DNA of 64,000 nt, from the NCBI GenBank assembly GCA_964533375.1, contig CAZHLW010000001.1:744001-808000 (forward strand), written 5' to 3'. Within the stretch, counting starts at the first letter, position 1. Each line of letters starts with the position of its first letter. Made by a program: the position numbers and the translations under genes. Positions 18,201-25,256 of this stretch are shown here, piece by piece. A model generated the notes under the pieces. It made no database searches. It saw nothing but the letters and a program-made list of their open reading frames with translations, and had not been told where the DNA came from. The stretch comes from CALREJ01 sp964533375 (GTDB taxonomy: Bacteria > Patescibacteriota > Gracilibacteria > Peribacterales > Peribacteraceae).

Positions 18201-18569
18201 ATCATACGCAAACTTCAGAAGAGCGTCTTTGGTAGTTGGAAATGCTTTGCGGATGGCAACAATATCTTTCACAACACCAATTTCCTTATTGAATTTGTCC
18301 CCCTCGTTCAATTCCTCGAAAAATTCTTTCTTAAAATTCTCAATGGTCACTGCATCATCGGTCGCACTGCTCAATCGCTTATCAACGAGCTTTTTGAGAG
18401 CATCATGCATGTCTGTATTTGCCTCAATAAAATTCGACAACCGCATAAGCGGAGGCACTTTGTCCTTGGGCATGTCATCACCGGATTCTGCTGCTGCAGC
18501 AAAATGCAGCATCCGCTTTTCTGCGGTGAAGAATGTGTTAGCCTGCGAAGGGAAGAGGCGGCGCATCAT
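15297..18569 (-). CDS. Giant helical protein with EKRML tag and IDxIxATIPxPP repeats
   Basis: This 1090 aa protein starts MMRRLF with Phe6, then EKRML (17-21), matching the tag of the other three large proteins. The N-terminal third is helical and charged. Residues about 560-720 look beta-rich and globular. The C-terminal third is a disordered Ala/Pro/Ser region that holds four spaced copies of a linear motif: LDALTESLPTPP, IDSITATIPAPP, IDDIAATIPTPP and IDSLGATITTAP. A helical C-terminus follows. There is no signal peptide or enzyme motif. The start codon shares one base with the stop of the 110 aa gene (TGATG). Function unknown; repeated motifs suggest several docking sites for one partner. 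Confidence 0.85.
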   Translation of the reverse strand: MMRRLFPSQANTFFTAEKRMLHFAAAAESGDDMPKDKVPPLMRLSNFIEANTDMHDALKKLVDKRLSSATDDAVTIENFKKEFFEELNEGDKFNKEIGVVKDIVAIRKAFPTTKDALLKFAYDTNIVSVEVAEKVEAAREALLKSRPGHLQPYSENFTKVTYLPDGVSEDSFLELVARFDEAQAALRRVGGKRTGKPGSAYFVQVVAERQEANDAVKKIQGEMQELLGDRWQVYLAEYRKYKKNQADSIRHDKERINGMPPARRRNLMQELDDDEEIVGGLRRKKAPPAWNITPAQREAKQMRKGDYVDEGGSVSEVLHNPNLRVRSFDSKTGTYRDRTAERNEFMKGKEMDYSRNPNGELLGSRGFSSGSTSRPGLFSPGTVSSEGHDRMVRDSTSHVDMNVQKKSLTKDNLRLRGEVEEAIKTFETRFPDAEKRRQAKSFKKIEDHLKKDKDATIGLERGNNYRKILGYIDIVNRELALADTLDAIADRMPVVDTQAVAVGESLRFTINIKNELTGKTYKIHPQNVLNTDAKAQDAQAVRDVSTEGLFVRFERMGKEIPDSYQRYVSSATFGVDDLKNKYFTISTSAGDEVTLGNSELKPREYDVADTGEEAEEMEEDANTHSVSLDFSEGFPEGLSIINSSRKNNNAVTYYPNQLESLDSGAVLKNANVGVTIRKVGDEYRMSLDNDSRFRIMQRSGGSSADYKNISSSIPGLNPDTKPLPKAASTPSAPEKSAPSAPATVLPKSAPETKAPAEKKIVAPEAPLPPTASREPETVRTGLTQEEFDSRKEQVLVGIGALLAKMKEYKGAAWEAYIGKVSNDMHMRFRNFDPADPLLNNGRRMNEWNIEQLEKTYEAYKTQAEASMTLHDSKSAAATVVPEKSVPPAEEKKPEATSSRPTPAPTRAAELDALTESLPTPPSAAAKPESAAGESTATKAAAIDSITATIPAPPTSAPAETTSATAKKAAAAIDDIAATIPTPPAVAKTPKEIAAEIDSLGATITTAPAPKKESEAPSEPESLQKAFEKTVKEHEKVLTTIKITLPAEYKAALEIKEKCENLMKVAKTEKEKEEILAILKEDLEHLKLVSE

Positions 18570-18901
18570 CAGGAATTCTGGATGGAATCTTCAATGGATT
18601 TTGTACTTACTTTTTCGGCATTTTCTTTTACAGAACGCACCAGTTTCGTCGCTTTCTTCTTGAGTCCCGTGCAATAATTTTTCAGAGCTCCCACGAAAGC
18701 GGCATATTCAAGATCGAACTGCTTGAAAACTTTCTCGTACCATTCCGCACGCTGCTTGCGCTGCTCTTCGGTTTCAAAACTGTAGTATTCGTCGAGAGTC
18801 GGCAGCATATCGGTCGTCAAATCGGGCTCAATGCGACGCATGATTGCGTTGTAGAGGTCCTCTCCTGTGATCGCCGGTGTGTTTTTTGGTATGGATGTCA
18901 T
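18569..18901 (-). CDS. Small helical partner protein, paralogue of the 112 aa gene at 3472-3810
   Basis: The 110 aa product is helical and charged. Its residues about 12-85 align with the 112 aa protein at 3472-3810: TG..[VL]Y[DN]A[LI]M..I[DE]P, then LD[DE].Y..ET.E.RK.R.E.Y...F...D. The C-termini diverge. As there, it is the first gene of a translationally coupled pair with a giant tagged protein. The two loci lie 15 kb apart in the same orientation, so they look like an old duplication of the whole unit. No named family is recognised. A TTGATC-N17-TATAAT promoter is directly upstream. Confidence 0.85.
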   Translation of the reverse strand: MTSIPKNTPAITGEDLYNAIMRRIEPDLTTDMLPTLDEYYSFETEEQRKQRAEWYEKVFKQFDLEYAAFVGALKNYCTGLKKKATKLVRSVKENAEKVSTKSIEDSIQNS

Positions 18902-18919
18902 AGGTCAGGATTTCTCATT

Positions 18920-18948
18920 ATTATAGCAAATTTCCCGAAAATGATCAA
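18920..18948 (-). promoter_or_regulatory. Promoter of the 110/1090 aa pair
   Basis: TTGATC-N17-TATAAT on the minus strand, 18 nt before ATG 18901, with AAATTTGC before the -10. Confidence 0.75.
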
Positions 18949-18989
18949 TATAGAGAGCCCAAAACGGCTTTTTAGGGGTTTTGTGATAA

Positions 18990-19018
18990 TTGACTGATTT
19001 ATATATATGTTTTATAAT
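18990..19018 (+). promoter_or_regulatory. Promoter of the 206 aa membrane-protein gene
   Basis: TTGACT and TATAAT with a 17 nt AT-rich spacer. The leader to ATG 19107 is about 82 nt. It is divergent from the 110/1090 aa promoter. Confidence 0.75.
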
Positions 19019-19106
19019 AGTAGATAGATTGTTTATTCACATCACCGTTGAACGTGTGTTCTAATGGATGGTGTGGATTCCGAATTTTGGAGAAGGTTAC
19101 GAGATC

Positions 19107-19727
19107 ATGAGCGACAAGAAAGATGACGCGAACCAGGGCCAAGACAAGCCAAAAAGCGATGAATTCAAGTGGGGCTGGCTGGATTTCCTGCTGATGGTAG
19201 TGGGAGTCGGCCTCTTTGTTTACATTGTCATCACCATGTGGAGGGCAAAACCCGAAAATGTGGACTTCGCGAAGTTCCTGTCGACTGTTGTCGTCAGCTT
19301 CGGCGCAGTCGCGGCGGGTTGGGTCCTCATCCGCATGTCGGAATCGCACAAGGGAAACGTGTCGGTGCAGGAACTGATTGGCGCAGTGCTGATTTCTTTT
19401 GGAACACTGTACTTTGCCTGTGCAATTTGCCCGGGGTACGTACAGTCAATCATCAGAATCACGAGCATCATTCAGGAAAAAGAAACCGACCCGCCCGAAG
19501 TGCTGGTTGCACCAGTGATGTCAGGCACCCCGGCGGTTCTCACCGCAAAGGAACTGACCTTCACAGCGTCGACGCCCAAGCCCGACAAAATCGTCGTTCA
19601 GATGGAGCTTCCGGGTGATACCGTGAAGATCACACTCCCTGCCCGCAAAGGCAAAGTGTGGTACCACTTCAATGCAAACGACACAACGAAAACACCTGAA
19701 AGAGACAGCCTCTACACCGCCTTCTAG
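19107..19727 (+). CDS. Three-helix membrane protein of unknown function
   Basis: From the SD-supported ATG (GGAGAAGG about 9 nt upstream) the product is 206 aa. A charged cytoplasmic N-terminus precedes three likely membrane helices: WLDFLLMVVGVGLFVYIVI, FAKFLSTVVVSFGAVAAGWV and LIGAVLISFGTLYFACAI. The C-terminal 75 aa, which would lie outside, has beta-like segments (ELTFTASTPKPDKIVVQMEL, DTVKITLPARKGK). A start at 19068 is possible but lacks the SD. No family is recognised. It is one of only three genes here with a clear SD, and it sits alone on the plus strand between units of the giant-protein cluster. Confidence 0.8.
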   Translation: MSDKKDDANQGQDKPKSDEFKWGWLDFLLMVVGVGLFVYIVITMWRAKPENVDFAKFLSTVVVSFGAVAAGWVLIRMSESHKGNVSVQELIGAVLISFGTLYFACAICPGYVQSIIRITSIIQEKETDPPEVLVAPVMSGTPAVLTAKELTFTASTPKPDKIVVQMELPGDTVKITLPARKGKVWYHFNANDTTKTPERDSLYTAF

Positions 19728-19779
19728 GCAACGATGAGGTACAATGCGTTCAATGGTCGATCACGAAAACAATCTAACA

Positions 19780-19806
19780 GACGGAGTACCCAGGAAGTAC
19801 TCCGTC
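19780..19806. terminator. Bidirectional hairpin between convergent genes
   Basis: Perfect 10 bp stem GACGGAGTAC/GTACTCCGTC with a 7 nt loop, between the ends of the 206 aa and 822 aa genes, with T-rich DNA on both sides. Confidence 0.65.
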
Positions 19807-19822
19807 CGATTTGTAGTGCGTT

Positions 19823-22291
19823 TTATTTTGTAGTGGGAGTGTGTCCGGCGCCGGGTGTACCGGGTGCTTTCCCTGTTCCAGAACCGGGTGTTGCAGAAGT
19901 ACTGCTGGATGAACTTGGAGCTGCAGAGGGTGCGCCGGAGCCGGAAGTAGGACCTTTGGGAGAAACGGATCCGGGGGCAGGCGAAGCAGGCGGAACACCG
20001 GAACCGGATGCCGGAGTGGACGAAGGAATCGTTCCCGGTGCAGGTGTAGTGGGTGGCATTCCTGCGGCGGATGCAGGAGTAGAGGAAGCGATTGTTCCAG
20101 GCGCTGGTGCTGCTGGAGGAAGGCCACTGCCAGAAGCAGGTGCTGCTGAAGGTTTTGTTCCCGGAGCAGGTGTCGCAGAAGGTGCGCCAGCGCCGGACGC
20201 CGGAGCAGCTGAAGGAACAGATCCTGGTGCGGGTATACCGGGTGCAACGCCCCCGGCTACTTTCGTCGGATACGGCGACTTGTATCTGGTTCTCATGCGA
20301 AGATCTTCCTTGTGTGTGAGCATGTGATGGTAGACATAGTGACCGATGCTCTCGTCCCCCATCGTGCCGGCAATGCCACGGCCCTTTATGACAAGACGGA
20401 CATAAATCTGCTGTGCAGTGAGCATATCCATATGCAGCTGCGGGTCGTCGTTCATCAGGTTATAGGGCTTGTAGTTGACATTCGTATACGGACTCGGCAT
20501 GTAGGAAATACCGGCGCCTGCAGGCATTTTCCGCCAGACATTTTCCACTTTAGCCACATCTTCGTCGGTTGCATTGTGACTGTCCTTTGCAATTTTGTAG
20601 AAGACGAGTCCCACTGCCTGTGTCAGATATTTCTGATGCTTCGGGTCTTTGAAATACTTGCGGTAGTCCGTGCTCCAGCCGCGCTTCTGCATCAGTTCCG
20701 ACAGCTTCATATCCAGCGCACTTCCCGGCTTGATGTTCATGCTCCACTTGTGTCCTTCCGGTCCGTCTATCACAAATGCATCGGCAAGAATACGCGCCGG
20801 CACGTCGTGGACGAGGGCCATTACTTCGGATTCTTCCTGCATATGATCGCGGTTCAGCGGACTCAGGAAATTCACCCAGACATTGGAACGCTGTCTGATT
20901 TCATCAACGCCGTTGAGTGAGGCGGGATCGCCGGCAATTGCATTGGCTGTACCGGTTATTTTATTCACCATAGGATTGATCATGCTGCTCCAGACGGCAA
21001 TCGGGTCATCATGCTGCATGACAAATTTCTGTACAAAGTATGCGCCTGTCAGACCCAGTCCCAATGTACGGACGGTATCGGATTTGTAGAGCGCATACGC
21101 AAGACCCAGACAGAGAATAGTTGCTTCCACATTGTTCAGACTGTTCCAGGTATCCATAAGGGAATTGGTTTCCTTCTCGAAGGATTCCCTTGTTGCTTTT
21201 GTCAGCTGATTGAGATTCTGGGATGTTTTTCCTATGGCAAGATCCTTCTTGGTATCAATTTCCTTCAGACCGCCCGCAAGCATGGTAAGATTTTTCCTGC
21301 TGAGCACACCCTGTGTGAGCACTCCCCTCAACCGGCTGGGCGGCAGGTAGCGGGCCATTTCGTTGGGATTGTCGATATCAAATCTGTGACCGGCAAATTC
21401 TGTGTACTGCTTTGTATCGTACAATTCATTCACGAGTCCGTTATTGGACATGCGGGCAAAGTCCGGACGGTTCATGCGGTAATGTTGCGTTAAACTTTTC
21501 TTCGCAAGATCCGCGGATTCATTGGCATTTACATTTCCTTTGATATTCTCCCATTTTTCAATACCAAGCAGCGCACCCAGCGCCCCATTGAACGTCTGCA
21601 GCTGATCAGGCTTCATGCGTATAAAACGGCGTGATGCGTTTTCATTGGGCGTGATGGCCTTGGAGCTTCCCTGAAGATTCTGCGGAATGAATGTATCAAG
21701 ATATTCAAAGTACACTTTCTTGCGCTGTGCCGGATCCAGGGACAGGAGGAAATCAACCGGCTTCAGATTTGCATTTGCAGGATCAACTTCTTTTGCCGGA
21801 TCATCAAAGATTTTTTCCGTATTAAAAGCTTCAATCCATAATTCATGACTGACAAGATTGAATAGCTGCTGTTTATTGAATAGCTGCTGTTTATCGAGCT
21901 TCTTCAATTCAATAAAGCGGCCCAAATCATCACCGAGCTGCGGCAGTTCACGGAAGAATGCAGCAGTCTGCCCAATGAGCGACAGCATTTCTTCATCGGT
22001 GGTTTCCTGTTCCCAGATGGCTCTAATACCACGCAATACTCCTACCGGAATACTGACGATCTCTTTGGTCAGCCAGGCAGCTCCGGACCCTACCATCCAT
22101 GTGACACCTTCCGTCACTCTGCCAGGTCTGTTTTGGAGCCATGTCCAAAAATCCTGGTGATCCGGCCAGTCCATCAAATTCGCCGCAACCGTCGTCTTGG
22201 ACGGGCCGCTCTGTGGCGCATTGGCAATATACACCAACCGCTTCTCACGAAGAGGATTGTGGGAGCCAGTATGGAAAAGCGTGTACATCAT
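19823..22291 (-). CDS. Large tagged protein with membrane segments and a PAPG repeat tail
   Basis: The 822 aa product carries the shared tag: MMYTLF with Phe6, then REKRLVY (15-21). Hydrophobic segments near residues 60-95 (WMVGSGAAWL, IVSIPVGVL) and 390-425 (ATILCLGLAYALYKS, LGLGLTGAYFVQKFV) suggest membrane association. The last about 145 residues are a Pro/Ala/Ser/Gly tail made of five to six degenerate 20-aa repeats of the form xPAPGTxPSxxPASGSGxPP, which resembles a cell-wall-spanning or O-glycosylated linker. It follows the 964 aa gene by 8 bp, so the two form an operon. No enzyme motif or known family is seen. The membrane idea rests on hydrophobicity read by eye. Confidence 0.85.
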   Translation of the reverse strand: MMYTLFHTGSHNPLREKRLVYIANAPQSGPSKTTVAANLMDWPDHQDFWTWLQNRPGRVTEGVTWMVGSGAAWLTKEIVSIPVGVLRGIRAIWEQETTDEEMLSLIGQTAAFFRELPQLGDDLGRFIELKKLDKQQLFNKQQLFNLVSHELWIEAFNTEKIFDDPAKEVDPANANLKPVDFLLSLDPAQRKKVYFEYLDTFIPQNLQGSSKAITPNENASRRFIRMKPDQLQTFNGALGALLGIEKWENIKGNVNANESADLAKKSLTQHYRMNRPDFARMSNNGLVNELYDTKQYTEFAGHRFDIDNPNEMARYLPPSRLRGVLTQGVLSRKNLTMLAGGLKEIDTKKDLAIGKTSQNLNQLTKATRESFEKETNSLMDTWNSLNNVEATILCLGLAYALYKSDTVRTLGLGLTGAYFVQKFVMQHDDPIAVWSSMINPMVNKITGTANAIAGDPASLNGVDEIRQRSNVWVNFLSPLNRDHMQEESEVMALVHDVPARILADAFVIDGPEGHKWSMNIKPGSALDMKLSELMQKRGWSTDYRKYFKDPKHQKYLTQAVGLVFYKIAKDSHNATDEDVAKVENVWRKMPAGAGISYMPSPYTNVNYKPYNLMNDDPQLHMDMLTAQQIYVRLVIKGRGIAGTMGDESIGHYVYHHMLTHKEDLRMRTRYKSPYPTKVAGGVAPGIPAPGSVPSAAPASGAGAPSATPAPGTKPSAAPASGSGLPPAAPAPGTIASSTPASAAGMPPTTPAPGTIPSSTPASGSGVPPASPAPGSVSPKGPTSGSGAPSAAPSSSSSTSATPGSGTGKAPGTPGAGHTPTTK

Positions 22292-22299
22292 AAGGAAGT

Positions 22300-25194
22300 T
22301 CAGTGGCCACCGTGGTCATCGCCGCCATGATCATCACCGTGTCCGTCACCATGATCATCACCATGACCATGATCATCATGTCCGCCATGTGCTGCGGCTT
22401 TCGGTTGCTTGAAGAAGCCGTACGCAGCACCGATCGGAGCGCCGATGAAGACAAACGGAGCGGTTGCAGCGGCACCGATAGCGGCATACGTTGCGATGTT
22501 TTTCTTGTTGCCCCAGCCCTGTGCAGCCGTAATACCAAGCAGCTTGGTGACAGGTTTGCCGACATAGTTCCATGTATTTAATGCCCATGTTGCCGGGCTC
22601 AATCTCCTGTGCGTATCAATACGACGCTGGATGGGGCGGTATGCGCGGTTGACCAGCATATCAAAATTCTTTTTGTTGGTTGCATCGCTCATGTATGCAC
22701 CCGTATCATTCAAAAATCCGCGGATATAACCCCTACGTTCCTCACCGGTCATTGCAGGAAGTTTGGAGACATCAATATTCATACCCTTTGCGCGGAATGC
22801 GTTCAGTTCTTCATTATTCATACCGGTTGAACGGTTGAAGCTGCGTTCCGCTCTGTCCAGAATATGCATATAGAGCTGGCGCTGGAACCGGACCACCGTT
22901 TCCGAAGATGGAAGATAATGAGGATCGTGCGGGTCGAGTTCCGTCATTGCTTTCGTACGGAAGTAGATGTCGATCAGATTCGGCAGCAAACGCGTGTTAA
23001 AGTTATAGTTCTGCACATGATGATCAGCCAGATCGAAACCAAAGCGGGTTTGATCATTGGCAAGATTCTGAAGATACTGACCGTAGAAATTTCTGCGGTG
23101 CAATCCAAGCGTCCAGAACGACGTAAAGGATTTGCCATGTTCCCAATGATGTTCCGCTTCATGATCATCCTCCCCATCGGGGAACTGGCGTTCCGCATAC
23201 ATACGCAAATCGGATTCCGATTCGCGGTTCCTTTGAATGCTGTTAAACATGTACTGCACGGTATCGTTCAGTTCTTTATCACGCAGACCTTCATGCGAAA
23301 GGCCGCGTTCGACAACAGCGCGGCAGGCTTCGGAGCCATTCAAATTGGACTTTTGACCTGCTTCGGCTTTTGTTAATTCATCCGCAATAGTTTCGCGCTG
23401 CTTTTCATAATACGAAAAATCGCGTAAATCAGTGCGACTATCCGGATTAGCTTCGCGAAGTGCACGGTTAAATTGGCGCACAACTTCTGTTGTATTCATT
23501 CTATTGTCTATTTGGTTTCGCTGAACACCAAATGCTCCTCCTCCAATAATATATCTCGCAAGAGTGGCATAGTTTGTCCCTGTTGTCAGTTGTGCAACAG
23601 TAATACCAGAAGCTTGAATCTGTGTGAGCATCGTCTGGAGAATGTTTTCGATCTTCTGAATTTTTTCATCAGCATCATTATATTCTTCGATATTCTTCTG
23701 TGCCTGTTCAATAATTTTATTAAAACGTTCCTGGTTGTTTTTCTCAGGAACAGCAGGGGTAGTTGGCGTTGCCAGAACTACAGGCGAGGTGATTGTGAAA
23801 TCTAATTGCGGCGGAATACGAGAGGCAACTGCTTCCGCATGTTCGTCAGGAGGTAATGCTCCAGGGGCTGGTGGCACTATGTACAGATGAACAGGACCTA
23901 CGGCATGTGTGCCACTGGCATTACGAATAATAGCATTCATTGCCGCAATACCTGGTGCGATCGTGTTCGGCGCTTTTTTTGGGAGTGCTGCTGATCTTAA
24001 ATCTTTCACAGCTTGTGCTGCCTCAAACAATCCATCATTCGCAATCATTCTGCTTCGAATAGATGTAATACTTGTCTGGCTTGCTTCAAGGGCACCAGCA
24101 GCAGCAGGATCGCGCTGAATCATGGCAAGAGCCAAAATCAATTCACGGTTGCTTGCATTGCCGGACACCAGACGATCAACGGGCTGTCTGTTTTTAATGG
24201 CATCATCCAAGGAAGACAAACTTTCACCAAAAGGATTCGCAGGATCACGTCCATTCTGGCGGAATAATGCCTGTATGATAGCGGGAATCTGGGCATTGGT
24301 TATCGGAGGAAGCATTGTACCGTTTCGCATATCCACATGGCGTGTGAAACGCTGGAAACTGTTGGCGAGACGGGTCTGAAATCCTGCAGTCATCTGTGCC
24401 TGATTCCAGTGCATAACATGCGGATTCATGCGGACAATTGCAGCCAGATCGATAATCACTTTTTCATTTCTGACAGGCTGGTTTTCCAGCTGCATCTGTC
24501 CAAGCGACAAAAGCGGATCGACCACATTGCATGTCGATGCAAAAATAGCATCGATGTCAGCGGTGGTTAAAACATAGTTCCTGTCAACAAGCGGTACGCC
24601 TGCGAGTTGCACAATGCCCGCCTGTGCCAGAGTTCTGTTTTCCAGCCTGCGTGTAATTGCCTGACGATCTCCTGTTTTCCAGATTGCATTTGTGGGGCTG
24701 CTGAGGTTGATAGAAAAATCAGCGCCTACAGATGGTCCGATAGTAATATTACGCATCTGCCAGGTTCCATCACGTGTGACAGGCAAAATAGATGCCGGCA
24801 ATTCACGGATCATATTTCTCAATTCCTCTTCGTCGAAGTGTGCATAAATTGTCTGCAGCCATGCTTCGGCAGTCCTTGCATTCAAGTTTGTTGACGCTGC
24901 ACGGATGGGTTCGTTATCTTCATTGACGTCCAGCATATTTTCAAGACGCGCCTCGAATGCTTCATGCAGTTCATTGCGAAGCAGTGCACGATCGGCAACA
25001 CCACCGCGTACAGTCGACATAAAATTCGCGATTCGTCCGGCAACAATTCTCTGGTCTTCACTCGCAATCGTTTCAAGCGGCGGCAGATGTAACAAATGTC
25101 CGATCAGTGACCACTGACGGCGTGTGCTTTGTTCAAGAGTGGCCGGATCCTCTCTGTCGAGATTGGTGGAATCTGGTGTTTGTTTGTCAGACAT
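22300..25194 (-). CDS. Giant hypothetical protein with C-terminal membrane segment and His/Asp-rich tail
   Basis: The 964 aa product is largely helical with no recognised domain and no signal peptide. Near the C-terminus a hydrophobic, Ala/Gly-rich segment (about 910-935, ATYAAIGAAATAPFVFIGAP) is followed by FFKQPKAAAHGG and a tail of about 28 residues made almost only of His, Asp and Gly (HDDHGHGDDHGDGHGDDH and more). Such tails bind Zn, Ni or Cu in other proteins, so metal binding or storage is possible. It lacks the F6/EKR tag, but the tagged 822 aa gene follows after 8 bp. A -10 box TATACT lies 10 nt before the ATG. Function unknown. Confidence 0.85.
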   Translation of the reverse strand: MSDKQTPDSTNLDREDPATLEQSTRRQWSLIGHLLHLPPLETIASEDQRIVAGRIANFMSTVRGGVADRALLRNELHEAFEARLENMLDVNEDNEPIRAASTNLNARTAEAWLQTIYAHFDEEELRNMIRELPASILPVTRDGTWQMRNITIGPSVGADFSINLSSPTNAIWKTGDRQAITRRLENRTLAQAGIVQLAGVPLVDRNYVLTTADIDAIFASTCNVVDPLLSLGQMQLENQPVRNEKVIIDLAAIVRMNPHVMHWNQAQMTAGFQTRLANSFQRFTRHVDMRNGTMLPPITNAQIPAIIQALFRQNGRDPANPFGESLSSLDDAIKNRQPVDRLVSGNASNRELILALAMIQRDPAAAGALEASQTSITSIRSRMIANDGLFEAAQAVKDLRSAALPKKAPNTIAPGIAAMNAIIRNASGTHAVGPVHLYIVPPAPGALPPDEHAEAVASRIPPQLDFTITSPVVLATPTTPAVPEKNNQERFNKIIEQAQKNIEEYNDADEKIQKIENILQTMLTQIQASGITVAQLTTGTNYATLARYIIGGGAFGVQRNQIDNRMNTTEVVRQFNRALREANPDSRTDLRDFSYYEKQRETIADELTKAEAGQKSNLNGSEACRAVVERGLSHEGLRDKELNDTVQYMFNSIQRNRESESDLRMYAERQFPDGEDDHEAEHHWEHGKSFTSFWTLGLHRRNFYGQYLQNLANDQTRFGFDLADHHVQNYNFNTRLLPNLIDIYFRTKAMTELDPHDPHYLPSSETVVRFQRQLYMHILDRAERSFNRSTGMNNEELNAFRAKGMNIDVSKLPAMTGEERRGYIRGFLNDTGAYMSDATNKKNFDMLVNRAYRPIQRRIDTHRRLSPATWALNTWNYVGKPVTKLLGITAAQGWGNKKNIATYAAIGAAATAPFVFIGAPIGAAYGFFKQPKAAAHGGHDDHGHGDDHGDGHGDDHGGDDHGGH

Positions 25195-25204
25195 AAATCT
25201 TTAC

Positions 25205-25210
25205 AGTATA
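25205..25210 (-). promoter_or_regulatory. -10 box of the 964/822 aa operon
   Basis: TATACT, 10 nt before ATG 25194 on the minus strand. Just upstream, GC-rich DNA followed by six T may be the weak terminator of the preceding gene. Confidence 0.5.
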
Positions 25211-25256
25211 CCAAAAAAGCGCTTCTTGCGGAAGGGCTTCTTTAAAAGGTCAAATT

